From assembly GCA_963805295.1 (NCBI GenBank), contig CAWDTW010000055.1, positions 1-64,000 on the forward strand: DNA of 64,000 nucleotides. The letters are read 5' to 3'. A program made the translations under genes and the position numbers. The notes under the pieces were generated by a model, which saw only the letters and a list, made by a program, of their open reading frames with translations, had not been told where the DNA came from and searched no databases. Of this stretch, positions 25,134 to 35,796 are shown one piece after another. The number at the start of each line of letters is the position of its first letter. Positions within the stretch are counted from its first letter, which is position 1. The stretch comes from Roseiarcus sp963805295. GTDB lineage: Bacteria > Pseudomonadota > Alphaproteobacteria > Rhizobiales > Beijerinckiaceae.

Positions 25134-25674
25134 TCACTCGCCCTTCACCTCGATCTTCTTGACCGGCTTCTGCGCCTCGGCGGTCTTCGGCAGCATCACG
25201 GTGAGGACGCCCTTCTTGAAGCTCGCCTCGATCTTTTCCTTGTCGACGCTGTCGGGGACCCTCAGCGAGCGCTCGAACGAACCGAAACGGCGCTCCCTGA
25301 GATGGTAGTCTTCCTTCTTCTCTTCCTTATTCTCTTCCTTCTGACCCTTGATCGTCAGCACGCCGTTGGCCACCTTGACCTCGATGTCCTTCTCGTCGAG
25401 CCCGGGCATATCGGCATGGACTTCAAACGCATTCTCGTGTTCGACGAAGTCCACCGCCGGAACGGCGACCCAGGACTCCGGCGACCAGAACGGCTCGATG
25501 TCGAACGCCGGCCTTCGGAACGGCAGCCGGAACGGACTCAGGGTGAAGTCCTCGAACAGCCGATCGACCTCGCGCCGAAGATTCTCGAACGGACGCCACA
25601 TCTGCATCGCGGTCTGCGGGCGCCTCGGCTTTGGTTTCGGTCGTGACAGGAACCTTCGTCTCACCTTTTGCCAT
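25134..25674 (-). pseudogene. Hsp20 small heat shock protein with an N-terminal frameshift
   Basis: The alpha-crystallin domain is intact from residue WRPFENLRREVDRLF to the C-terminal KKIEVKGE, with GVLTVMLPK, the conserved core. The start with a strong ribosome site (GGAGG before ATG 25674) encodes MAKGETKVPVTTETKAEAPA, then the frame must shift by one base near 25610 to reach the crystallin part. Without a shift, translation could start at ATG 25607 (MQMWRPFENL), which would give a nearly complete 157-residue protein. So the product may still be made, minus about 22 residues. Opens the stress island. Confidence 0.75.
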
Positions 25675-25802
25675 GGCATCCTCCATCCTTGGCTGTCTCT
25701 CAGCCTTTGACGATTGAAAGATACGCCGCGGCGCGATTCCTGCATTGACGCGCCGCAAACCGCCGCAGGCGGCGATTGCTATACTTGTTCTTTGTATCGA
25801 TC

Positions 25803-26080
25803 CTATGGCCTGCCGGCCGTTGCGAACGGAAGGTCGTCGAGCGTTCTCAGCGCGCTCAAGACCTCGCTCACCGGCACGCGCGCGCCGTTCTCCAACTGGC
25901 GCAGTTACGGGGCGTCCTCGACCGCATCGGCGTCCGACGCCCAGGAGGCGAGGATCGCCCGACGCTCGCCGACCGTCAGGCCTGGGTGCGCGGCACGTCG
26001 CTCGGATGATGGAATGTGGCCGGCGCGGCGAGCCAATCCGGCGAACGCGCCGCGCGCTCGAAGACAATTCGGTTCCGCAT
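25803..26080 (-). pseudogene. Broken conserved hypothetical gene of Hyphomicrobiales
   Basis: From ATG 26080 the minus strand reads MRNRIVFERAARSPDWLAAP, then FHHPSDV. One base is missing near 26000, after which another frame gives HPGLTVGERRAILASWASDA and DAVEDAP. An in-frame TAA follows, and then LRQLENGARVPVSEVLSALR to a stop at 25803. The RRAILASWASDA-AVED pattern is that of a small conserved protein of unknown role in this order. Two lesions make it a pseudogene. Confidence 0.6.
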
Positions 26081-26434
26081 CGTCTGACGCCGCGCTTTTC
26101 CCGTCGCAGCCGGCGCAGGGCCGGCCCGGCTCGACGGGGCGGGAGACGACCGGTCCGGCGCTGTCTGGACCGCCCATAGCCACATCCTCCGCCGAGCAAC
26201 ATGGATACGAGTGGCCGGGCCGTCGGGACTCGGCGCGAAACGAAATGGGCGAGGCGCGGCCAGGTTTCAAGAGGGGCGGAGACGCGTCAGCCGCCGCTCG
26301 GGCGCCCGCAACTCAGCGCCGCAGCCGTCCCGCCCCTCTTGACGGCTCGCGGCGCCTTTCCCACGTCGATCGGCAATCGTGGCAAGAGGGCGCCGGCCCC
26401 GTCGCCTCGGGCCGCGAGCGGCAAGGAGGAAATG
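26081..26434. other. Upstream region of the hsp20 pair, no gene seen
   Basis: About 350 bases before the second hsp20. Frames here are not protein-like. It should hold the promoter of the 26435-27298 unit; I could not recognise a clear heat-shock sigma motif or a CIRCE repeat. Confidence 0.4.
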
Positions 26435-26857
26435 ATGGCGATATTCTCAGATCCGTTCGATGCGCTTTCGAGCTTTCAGCAGGCCCTCGACGCGTTCCGC
26501 GAGAGCAGCTGGCTCGATGCGGGCCCGAGCGGCGGCGGCGCCTATCCGCCGATGAACGTGTTCCGCAAGGGCGACGACTTCGTCGTCATCACCGAAATCC
26601 CGGGCGTCAAAAAGTCCGACCTCGAGGTGCAGGTGAAGGGGCGCACGCTGACGCTCTCCGGCGCCAAGTCGGTCGCCTTCCCCGAGAAGGCCGCCGTGCA
26701 CCGCCGGGAGCGGCTCGCGGGCCGGTTCGACCGGGCGGTCACCATGCCGGTCGAGATCGATCCGGACGGCGTCAAGGCGGAATATCGCGACGGCATTCTC
26801 GCGCTCTTCCTGCCGCGGTCCGAAAAGGAAAAGGCCAAGACCATCAAGATCGGATGA
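26435..26857 (+). CDS. Hsp20/alpha-crystallin family small heat shock protein
   Basis: 140 residues starting at the second of two adjacent ATGs (26435), which has a strong AAGGAGGA site at proper distance. The alpha-crystallin domain runs from about 40 to 138: MNVFRKGDDFVVITEIPGVK, LTLSGAK, then DGILALFLPRSEKEKAKTIKI. It is an ATP-independent holdase that keeps unfolding proteins soluble. The next hsp20 gene starts 10 bp downstream, so the two form an operon. Confidence 0.9.
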   Translation: MAIFSDPFDALSSFQQALDAFRESSWLDAGPSGGGAYPPMNVFRKGDDFVVITEIPGVKKSDLEVQVKGRTLTLSGAKSVAFPEKAAVHRRERLAGRFDRAVTMPVEIDPDGVKAEYRDGILALFLPRSEKEKAKTIKIG

Positions 26858-26866
26858 GGGCGCGTC

Positions 26867-27298
26867 ATGAGCAAGCAACCGACACAGAAGGGGACGACCA
26901 TGGCTGAGAACAAGGAAATGGCGGTCCGCGAGAAGAAAGAGCTCGCCGCCAAGGAGGAGAAGACGATCCCCGGCCGTTACTACATCCCATACGCCGACAT
27001 CTACGAGACCGAGGAGGCGCTCGCCGTGGTGATGGAGATGCCCGGCGTCGAGAAGAAGGATCTCGACGTCGGCCTCGAGAACGACCTGCTCAGGGTGGAC
27101 GGGCGGATCGACTTCTCGAAGTACAAGGACATGGAGCCCGTCTACGCCGAATACAACGTCGGCCACTACGCCCGCTCCTTCACGCTCGGGAGCGCTGTCG
27201 ACCAGGAGAAGATCAGCGCGAGCCTCGACGACGGCGTGCTGACTTTGACCTTGCCGAAGGCCAAGCACGCGCAGCCGCGCAAGATCGCGATCGGGTGA
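26867..27298 (+). CDS. Hsp20/alpha-crystallin family small heat shock protein
   Basis: 143 residues; ATG 26900 with an AGAAGGGG site just before it is an alternative start that would remove 11 residues. After a charged lead (AENKEMAVREKKELAAKEEK) the crystallin domain shows YIPYADIYETEEALAVVMEM, PGVEKKDLDV, and the end DDGVLTLTLPKAKHAQPRKI. It differs clearly from its upstream partner, so the pair probably forms hetero-oligomers or serves different substrates. Confidence 0.9.
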   Translation: MSKQPTQKGTTMAENKEMAVREKKELAAKEEKTIPGRYYIPYADIYETEEALAVVMEMPGVEKKDLDVGLENDLLRVDGRIDFSKYKDMEPVYAEYNVGHYARSFTLGSAVDQEKISASLDDGVLTLTLPKAKHAQPRKIAIG

Positions 27299-27854
27299 GG
27301 GGTTTTCCCCTCTCCCTGCCCGGTCCCTTCCCGGAGGGGTGACGGGTGCGGAGCCGTCAGGCGCCGCGATCCGACCCGCCTCGCGCCGCGGAGAGCCGTC
27401 CGTCTGTCGACGGCTTTGGCTGCGCGGACCGCTTGTCCGGCCCTGCGGCCCACCTCTCGGGCAAGGGGGAAGAGTACGCGGCGATCGAATGAACGGGTCC
27501 GAAGCGCCGCCACGGCCCCGACGGGTGAATTTCCGCGCGCCGGCGCCCCGGACGGCCGGAAGCGATTCCGAAGTCGTCTGCTTTCCCCTTGCGATCGATC
27601 CCGCGGCAGCCCTTCTCTCGCAGGCGGACCTCCGTTTCGGTCGCCAATGAAAACCATTAAGGTCCATGATCGGCGGAATCGCCCACGGAATATGCCCGCC
27701 GGCTTGGTCCGTGGCGACGAGATGGTTGCATGGGAACGCGCTTTCACCGCAGACGATCGTCGAGCGACCGGCCATGGCGCCGCCGGCATGGGCGCTCCGG
27801 CGCGAGGTTGGAACAGCGTTCGACGGCGAACATGCCGAGCCTCCGGCATTGCGC
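27299..27854. other. Intergenic region without a recognised gene
   Basis: 555 bases between the hsp20 operon and the cytochrome gene. The frames seen on both strands have no protein-like pattern. The cytochrome reading frame is open upstream to 27666 but loses family character before residue MSNASR. Confidence 0.45.
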
Positions 27855-28517
27855 ATGAGCAATGCGTCGCGCCTCGTCGTCGTTTGGGATGCCCCCGTAC
27901 AACTCTTCCACTGGCTGGTCGCGGCGCTGGTGGCGGCGGCTTATGCGACTTTGCGATTAAACTGGATCGCTTGGCACGGACGGGTCGGCGACGTGCTGCT
28001 CGCCTTGCTGCTGTTCCGGCTGCTGTGGGGCTTCTTTGGCAGCGAGACGGCGCGGTTCTCCCGCTTTCTCGCTTCGCCGCGGATGGCCGTGCAACATTTG
28101 GCGCGTGCGCTCGTGCGTGAGCCCGACCGCCAGGTCGGGCACAACCCGGCGGGCGGCTGGATGGTGCTGTTCCTGCTCCTGCTGCTTCTTGCCGAGACGC
28201 TGACCGGACTTTACGTCGCCAACGATATCGCCGACGTCGGGCCGTTGACGCAGATCGTCCCGGCGCCCGTCGCGCACGCGATCGAGACGTCGCACGCGAT
28301 CGGCTGGGACGTCCTGTTGGCGGCGATCACGCTGCATGTGCTCACCATCTCCAGCTATGCCGCGCTGAAGGGACAAAACCTGCTGCTGCCGATGATCACC
28401 GGAAAGAAGGTTCTGCCCGCGAGCGTGCCGGCGCCGCGCATCGCGAGCCCGGCGCGGGCAGCCGTCCTCTTCGCCGGCAGCGCCGCCGCCGCGGCCATCC
28501 TCGCCAACCTCTTGTGA
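27855..28517 (+). CDS. Cytochrome b561-like diheme membrane protein
   Basis: 220 residues from ATG 27855. Begins VVVWDAPVQLFHWLVAALVA, the heme-binding first helix of the Ni/Fe-hydrogenase cytochrome b / b561 family, followed by about four helices with histidines in helix 2-3 regions (HGRVGDVLLALLLFRLLWG) and helix 4 (ITLHVLTISSYAALKGQNLL). Such proteins move electrons from the membrane quinone pool to exported c-type cytochromes or hydrogenases. No partner gene is next to it, so the redox partner is unknown. Confidence 0.8.
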   Translation: MSNASRLVVVWDAPVQLFHWLVAALVAAAYATLRLNWIAWHGRVGDVLLALLLFRLLWGFFGSETARFSRFLASPRMAVQHLARALVREPDRQVGHNPAGGWMVLFLLLLLLAETLTGLYVANDIADVGPLTQIVPAPVAHAIETSHAIGWDVLLAAITLHVLTISSYAALKGQNLLLPMITGKKVLPASVPAPRIASPARAAVLFAGSAAAAAILANLL

Positions 28518-28523
28518 GTCCGA

Positions 28524-28979
28524 TCAGCTCTTCGGCGGGATCACCTGGCCGCGGATCTCGCCCGCCGGATGGGACTGGGTGTGCACGTTGATGTACCAGT
28601 CGCCAACGGAGAATTGCTGCGCCTGCTCGGGGGTGAGCGTGGCGCTCCCCGTGATCGGATTTGTCGGTGGGCTGCCCTGCTTGGTGAGCCAGATCACGAC
28701 CGGTCCGTTCTGGCCCGGCTTGGCCGGACCATGGAAGTGCGCCATCGTGACCGGGCTCGACATTCCGCTATAGGTGATATTCCAGGTCACCACGCGGGTT
28801 GCCGCATCGTAGGTCAGATCAGCCGTTCCCGTGCCGCTGGTATCCACCGGCGGCACGCTTTGCGCCCCGGTCAGGGAGACCTTGAACGAAACGGGGTTCG
28901 CCTGGGCCGCCCCGGTCCAGGCAAGCCCCATCACGAAAACCGAGGCAAGGATAGCTCGCCGAGAAATCGCAGCATGCAT
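28524..28979 (-). CDS. Exported CHRD-domain protein
   Basis: 151 residues. The N-terminus SRRAILASVFVMGLAWTGAAQA is a signal peptide with cleavage likely after AQA. The mature part is one CHRD domain, with FKVSLTGAQSVPPV at the start, TYSGMSSPVTMAHFHGPA in the middle and DWYINVHTQSHPAGEIRGQV at the end. CHRD domains occur in chordin and in many bacterial exported proteins of unknown role. It converges on the cytochrome gene with 6 bp between stops. Confidence 0.85.
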   Translation of the reverse strand: MHAAISRRAILASVFVMGLAWTGAAQANPVSFKVSLTGAQSVPPVDTSGTGTADLTYDAATRVVTWNITYSGMSSPVTMAHFHGPAKPGQNGPVVIWLTKQGSPPTNPITGSATLTPEQAQQFSVGDWYINVHTQSHPAGEIRGQVIPPKS

Positions 28980-29242
28980 CTTTTCCTCCCACAGTGCCGA
29001 TCACAGCGGATCGCTACGGACCATACAACATTGCGCCGCTCTATCATTGCACAATTTGCCCGCAGAATGGACGCCCTTTTACCGGCCCTCCAAGTGTGGG
29101 ATTATGTCTGTTGGTCCGGAGCAGGGAAACGCCTGAAGTGCTTCGCTGAGCCGTGCCCGTTTTCGGGGGCTCCCACGACTGGCGCCGCAGGAACCGCCCG
29201 TCGCGAAGCCATAAGGGGCAATAGACAAGTGGAACCAGCTTG

Positions 29243-30930
29243 ATGCCGAATGTGTCGATCCGCGCACGGCTGATTTTCCTTTCGATCCTGCTGCTTGCGA
29301 CCCTCGCCGTCTCTTCCGCGCTTCTGATACGGGAACTGGCGCGCGACTCGCAGAGCCTCGCCGAGGAGGCGTTGCTCGTCTCCGTGGTCCGGAACGCCAA
29401 TTCGGCCAGCAAGCACTTCGGCGATTTGAAGTATTGGGTGATCGAACTCGGCGGTCTCGCAGCTCGCGCGCTCGCAACAAGCCGCCGCCGCCGCCAAAGC
29501 GCGGCTCGACTCCGACCTGACGGCGATTTCCGCAGTCGATCCTGCGGTCGTCGCCGCCATCGGAGGCGAAGTCGACACCATGACCGAATTGGCGCGTCGG
29601 GCGGGCGCGGCCTACTCGGGCGACGACAGCGCCGCCGGCAACGCGCTGCTGGAGCAGGCAAAAAGCCACATTCTCAATATCGACGACCGGATCGACAAGA
29701 TCGTCGACCGGGTCGAGCAGCAGGCCGTGGCCCGGCGCGACGCTTCGACGCGCCAGGCGGAACTCGCGGTCAAGCTTGGGATCGTCGGCGGAATTCGGCG
29801 CGCTGGTGCTCGCGCTGGGCTTGACCGCGCTGACCGTGCGCTCGATCACCGGCCCGCTGAAGCAGTTGGAGCGAAGCATGGCGGCCATCACCCACGGCGA
29901 ACTCGAGGTCGCGTTGCCGCGGGCGGGCGCCGACGAGATCGGGGCGATGACGAGGACGCTCGGCATGTTGCGTGAAAGCCTGATCGAGCGGGGCCGCCTC
30001 GAACGCGAACGACAGCGCGCCGAAGCCGAGATCCGCACCGCGCGCGACGCCGCCGAGGCGGCGTTGCACGACCTGAAGGCGGCCCAGGCCAGTCTGATCC
30101 AGGCCGAAAAGATGGCGTCGCTCGGCCAGCTGACTGCCGGGATCGCGCACGAGATCAAGAACCCGCTCAACTTCGTCAACAATTTCGCCGGCCTTTCGGT
30201 CGAGCTGCTCGACGAACTGAAGGAGACGGCCTTGCCGGCGCTCGCGGCGCTCGATGTGGACAAGCGCGGCGAAGTCGATGAGGTCATCGACACGCTGATC
30301 AGCAACCTCGAGCGGATCGCAGAGCACGGCAAGCGCGCCGACAACATCGTCAAGAGCATGCTGGCGCATTCGACCGGAGGCAGCGGCGCCCGGCAGAGCG
30401 TCGACCTCAACGCGCTGGTCGAGGAATCGCTCAATCTCGCCTATCACGGCGCCCGCGCGCAGGATCGGAACTTCAACATCACCCTGGAGCGCGCCTACGG
30501 CAAGGACATCGCGCCCATCGACCTCGTGCCGCAAGACATGACGCGCGTCTTGCTCAACCTGTTCGGCAACGGCTTCTACGCCGCGAACAAGCGCCGCCGC
30601 GAGACGAACGACGGAGCGTTCGAACCGGTGCTGACAGTGACCACGCGCGAGCTCGGCGAGGCCGTCGAGGTCCGGGTGCGCGACAACGGCGTCGGCATAC
30701 CCGCCGAGATCAGGGACAAGCTCTTCCAGCCGTTCTTCACCACCAAGCCGACCGGCGAAGGCACCGGGCTCGGACTGTCGATCAGCTATGACATCGTCAC
30801 CCATGAGCATGGCGGCGCGATCAAGGTCGCCAGCGACGTCGGCGCGTTCACCGAGTTCACCGTCCGTCTGCCGCGCCGCTTCGTCGCCAGAGGGACGGCA
30901 AAGTCCTCGGGAGGGAGCGGAGCGTCATGA
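29243..30930 (+). pseudogene. Membrane sensor histidine kinase with two frameshifts
   Basis: From ATG 29243 an N-terminal membrane helix (RLIFLSILLLATLAVSSALL) starts the sensor region. Frame shifts near 29452 (to VSQLARSQQAAAAAKARLD) and near 29785 (to EFGALVLALGLTALTVRSIT) are needed to reach the HAMP domain. The catalytic part is intact from there: H-box GIAHEIKNPLNFVNNF, N-box RVLLNLFGNGFYAANK, and ATP lid DNGVGIPAEI, FQPFFTTK, GTGLGLSIS. A GTG or ATG restart at 29776 could make a cytoplasmic kinase without the sensor. The response regulator gene overlaps its stop by ATGA. Confidence 0.8.
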
Positions 30931-31316
30931 CCGTGAGCATGTTGATCATCGACGACGAACCCGATGTCGCCGATCTGTTTCGCCAGCGGTTTCGCCGCGA
31001 GGCGCGGCAGGGCGCCTATGTCCTGCACTTTGCGTTCTCGGCTGCGGAAGCGCTCGAACGTCTCGCCGGCGCCATCGAGCCGGAGCTGATCGTGATCTTG
31101 TCGGACATCAACATGCCAGGGATGGATGGGCTTGCGCTGCTGCGCGAGATCAAGGCGCGGCGGCCCGACCTGCCGGTGATGATGGTGACCGCCTATGGCG
31201 ACGAGGAACGGCGCCGCAGCGCCGCCGAAAATGGCGCCGCCGATTTCCTCACCAAGCCGATCGACTTCGATTTCCTGAAGGATCGCCTGCGTCAACTGCA
31301 CGCGCCTTCGGCCTGA
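30927..31316 (+). CDS. Single-domain response regulator
   Basis: 129 residues, only a receiver domain. Acidic pocket in MLIIDDEPDVAD, phosphorylation Asp D60 in ILSDINMPGMDG, the threonine switch in MMVTAYG and the lysine in FLTKPIDF. No output domain, so it signals by protein contact as CheY does. ATG overlaps the kinase stop (ATGA), which shows translational coupling; the kinase's shifts may leave this regulator without its normal input. Confidence 0.9.
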   Translation: MTVSMLIIDDEPDVADLFRQRFRREARQGAYVLHFAFSAAEALERLAGAIEPELIVILSDINMPGMDGLALLREIKARRPDLPVMMVTAYGDEERRRSAAENGAADFLTKPIDFDFLKDRLRQLHAPSA

Positions 31317-31401
31317 GGGGCTCCTGCCGCCATCCTCGATGAGGAATGCGTCAACTACTTCGCCAACGCGGGCTAATGAACATACCTAAATTCATCCCGT
31401 T

Positions 31402-32198
31402 CTAATGTTGGCCGCCGACCGCACCCTGGCCTTGGCCCATGAACGACAACACCTGCTCGAGCGGAGCGGGCGAAGCGCGAAAAAACCCCGAATAGGGAGA
31501 GCTCAGGTCCAGGATCAAATAGACGGCGCTTCCGACCGCCAGGGCGCCAAAGGCCAGAACGATGACGGTCATGGGATTGCCGCGCGACATGAGGCCATAC
31601 CCGCAAAACAGCCCCGTCACCCAGAAGATCACGACGTACAGGAGCGGAAAGGAGACAGAGTTGTTGAGCGCAAACGACATCTGCAACCGCGCCTGACCGA
31701 AAGAACTCAATCGTTTGGGTGGCCATGGCCAGCGCCTGCTTCTGGGCGTCCGTCGAAGGGTCGAGAGAGCCGAGGTATCCTTCCTTGTGACGCAAAGTCT
31801 CGATCGCCGCGGCGAAGTGGCGCGCGGCGGAACTCTGATCCGCCTTGCTTGTCGCTCCAGGTCCGGGTGATCGTATTCGCGAGGTCCTGCCTGAGTTGAG
31901 CGCGCCCAGCGCTTGCCTCCGGTCCATAATCCGTCAGAGCGAAATCCAGTTGCAGGATCTTCGCGGCGAGAGTTTGAATCGCGATGTTCTGTCCCGAATA
32001 GACGCCGTAGGCGGTCCAGATCATAAGACCGAGGACCAATGCCGACAACAAGGTGAGAAGGCCGGCGACCGCGCCGATCGCGTCGCGGGGAGGGCCGGTG
32101 GTGTATTTTTCGGGGAGGTAACGCTGCAGAAAAAGCCCCATGACCGCGCCGGCGAAAACAACGACGGCGACGGCGAGAGCGAAACTCTCATCGCTCAT
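31402..32198 (-). pseudogene. DUF4239-like (bestrophin-like) membrane protein, frameshifted
   Basis: Three frames must be joined. Start at 32198: MSDESFALAVAVVVFAGAVM, TGPPRDAIGAVAGLLTLLSA and GQNIAIQTLAAKILQLDFAL. After a shift near 31850: ARHFAAAIETLRHKEGYLGS. After another near 31705: ALNNSVSFPLLYVVIFWVTG to the end PLEQVLSFMGQ. Together these give about 265 residues with two membrane segments at each end, the layout of DUF4239 proteins. The two shifts make it a probable pseudogene. Confidence 0.65.
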
Positions 32199-32640
32199 TC
32201 ATGCCCCCCGGGGAAATATTCGGCGCCGACGCCTCGGCTATTTTGAATCGGAATCCGGTACGACGTGAACCTGACGCGCCGGGTTTGCCGACTTCGGACT
32301 TGCCAGCTTCGGCGCGGGGCCAACTCGTCATTTCACGCGCCCCCTTCGCGGGAACCGATTCGATCAGGTTCGACTTGTCGAAGCCTTTGTCGCCTTCGGC
32401 GCTGCTTTACTCAAGCCCCGTTCGGGGCTCTATGCTTTCCGCAGTTCCCAATCTCGCGAGCGCGCCCCTGCCCCGCATCGCCCGCTTCGTCGTCCCTTGC
32501 AGTCCCATCATGTGATGCCCGGCTCGTCGGGCGTCTTCTCCCGACCGACGAGCCTCAGCGTGACATGCGACTGAACCCTCTTAAGATGCGCTCTTGCGGC
32601 TCCTTTGTTCCAGGGTCCGCCGCCCGCCCGAAAGGGGAAG
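32199..32640. other. Upstream region of ftsH, no gene seen
   Basis: About 440 bases between the divergent DUF4239-like gene and ftsH. A short hairpin (32414-32429, 6-bp stem, GTTC loop) is present. No clear coding signal. Confidence 0.4.
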
Positions 32641-34497
<1,857 letters not shown>

Positions 34498-34508
34498 GGG
34501 GCGCGCCC

Positions 34509-35201
34509 GTGCCGTCGCGATTCGAACTGTCGCTCTATGAAATCTCGACCTGGATCATTCCGCTCGTCATCGCGATCACGTTTCACGAAGCCGCCCATGG
34601 CTTCGTTGCGCGGCTCTTCGGCGACAACACGGCCTGGCTCGCCGGGCGGGTCAGTTTCAATCCGTTGAAACACATCGATCCCTTCGGCACGATCCTGCTG
34701 CCGGCCCTGCTGCTCGTCACGCATTCGCCGTTTCTTTTCGGTTACGCCAAGCCGGTGCCGGTGAATTTCCGCGCCTTGCGCAATCCGAAGCGGGACTCGG
34801 TGTTCGTCGCCGCCGCGGGCCCCGCGATGAATATCGCCCTGGCGATTCTCAGCGCCCTCCTCTTTCGCCTGGTTCCGCTCCTGCCTCCCGGCGCGTCGGA
34901 TTGGACGGCCGAGAATTTGAACAACGCTCTCATCATCAACGTGCTGCTCGCCGTCTTCAATCTGTTGCCGATTCCTCCTCTCGACGGCGGCCGCATCCTT
35001 GTCGGGCTCCTGCCCCGGGGGCCTTCGCGCTCGCTCGCCTCGCTCGAGCCCTATGGAATGATCATTCTCATCGCCGCGCTGCTGATCCTTCCCTGGTTGG
35101 GCGCCGAGACCGGGCTTCCTCTCAACTTCGTATGGCGATTCGTCGCTCGACTGACCAACGACATTATCGGCGAAATCCTATGGGTGACCGGCGCGGGCTA
35201 G
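34509..35201 (+). CDS. Site-2 protease family (M50) membrane peptidase
   Basis: 230 residues starting at GTG 34509, 11 bp after ftsH. Zinc site in FHEAAHGF (HEAAH at 26-30) and third ligand region in NLLPIPPLDGGRIL near 160. Four to six membrane segments; no PDZ or CBS domain, so this is the short class like YwhC/Rv0359. These enzymes cleave helices inside the membrane. Coupling to FtsH suggests joint membrane protein quality control. Confidence 0.88.
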   Translation: MPSRFELSLYEISTWIIPLVIAITFHEAAHGFVARLFGDNTAWLAGRVSFNPLKHIDPFGTILLPALLLVTHSPFLFGYAKPVPVNFRALRNPKRDSVFVAAAGPAMNIALAILSALLFRLVPLLPPGASDWTAENLNNALIINVLLAVFNLLPIPPLDGGRILVGLLPRGPSRSLASLEPYGMIILIAALLILPWLGAETGLPLNFVWRFVARLTNDIIGEILWVTGAG

Positions 35202-35254
35202 AGCGGATTCCGGCCGAATAAAATCCCATTCCTCATGGCGAGGCGCCGTAGGGC

Positions 35255-35276
35255 GTCGAAAGGCCCGACTTTCGAC
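35255..35276. repeat. REP-like hairpin GTCGAAAG / CTTTCGAC
   Basis: An 8-bp perfect stem with a 6-base loop between the M50 gene and the coiled-coil gene. The arms match those at 15338-15403 and one is preceded by the same GGGC. Confidence 0.5.
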
Positions 35277-35397
35277 ACTCTCAAGGCAGATAGAGTTGGC
35301 CTGCATGCGCGCCAAAGAAGGGGTTTATTCAAGGTTTTGTTGAAGTGACTAGGAGGAGGCCGCAACGGTAAAGCCACTCTCTGAACAGCTCGCCGAT

Positions 35398-35793
35398 TTG
35401 TCGGTGCACGCAAAAAAGGCTGAGGACGACTTCGCTGCAGCCAAGAAGGAGACCCATGACAAAATGGTGGCGCGCCGCGAAGAGTTGCGCGCTGCAACGA
35501 CGCAGTCGGTCGAAAAACTAAAGCAGGATATGCAGTCTGCCAGCGGCGCCGTTTCAAGCAGCTTCAGCGCGCTCAAGAGAAAGGCTTCCGCCAATGCCGA
35601 GACGCTCAAAGCGAACGTCAAACAATGGAAGAAGGAACTCGACGCCGAGCGCGCCGAGAACCGCGCAGACGAACTGGAGTGGGAAGCCAGCATGGCGGTC
35701 GATTACGTGATCTCCGCGGTCGAACAGGCGAAGCTGGCTGCGATCGACGCCGTCATAGGTCGCCAGGAGGCAATAGACGCCAGGAAGGCCTGA
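35398..35793 (+). CDS. Coiled-coil conserved hypothetical protein
   Basis: 131 residues if started at TTG 35398. The chain is almost all charged helix (AEDDFAAAKKETHDKMVARR, LKANVKQWKKELDAERAENR) ending DAVIGRQEAIDARKA. The conserved sequence seems to begin earlier (TVKPLSEQLADLS) after an excellent ribosome site AGGAGGAGG at 35351-35359, but no ATG or GTG follows it: the codons there are GCC GCA ACG GTA. The real start may be mutated or be the ACG at 35365. The stop lies 3 bp before the IS1380 end. Confidence 0.6.
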   Translation: MSVHAKKAEDDFAAAKKETHDKMVARREELRAATTQSVEKLKQDMQSASGAVSSSFSALKRKASANAETLKANVKQWKKELDAERAENRADELEWEASMAVDYVISAVEQAKLAAIDAVIGRQEAIDARKA

Positions 35794-35796
35794 CAC

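Noticed and set aside
26447..27862. A 471-codon minus-strand frame opposite the second and third hsp20 genes
   Set aside because: Its sequence is the reverse shadow of the crystallin domains; the intergenic part is Arg/Gly-rich filler.
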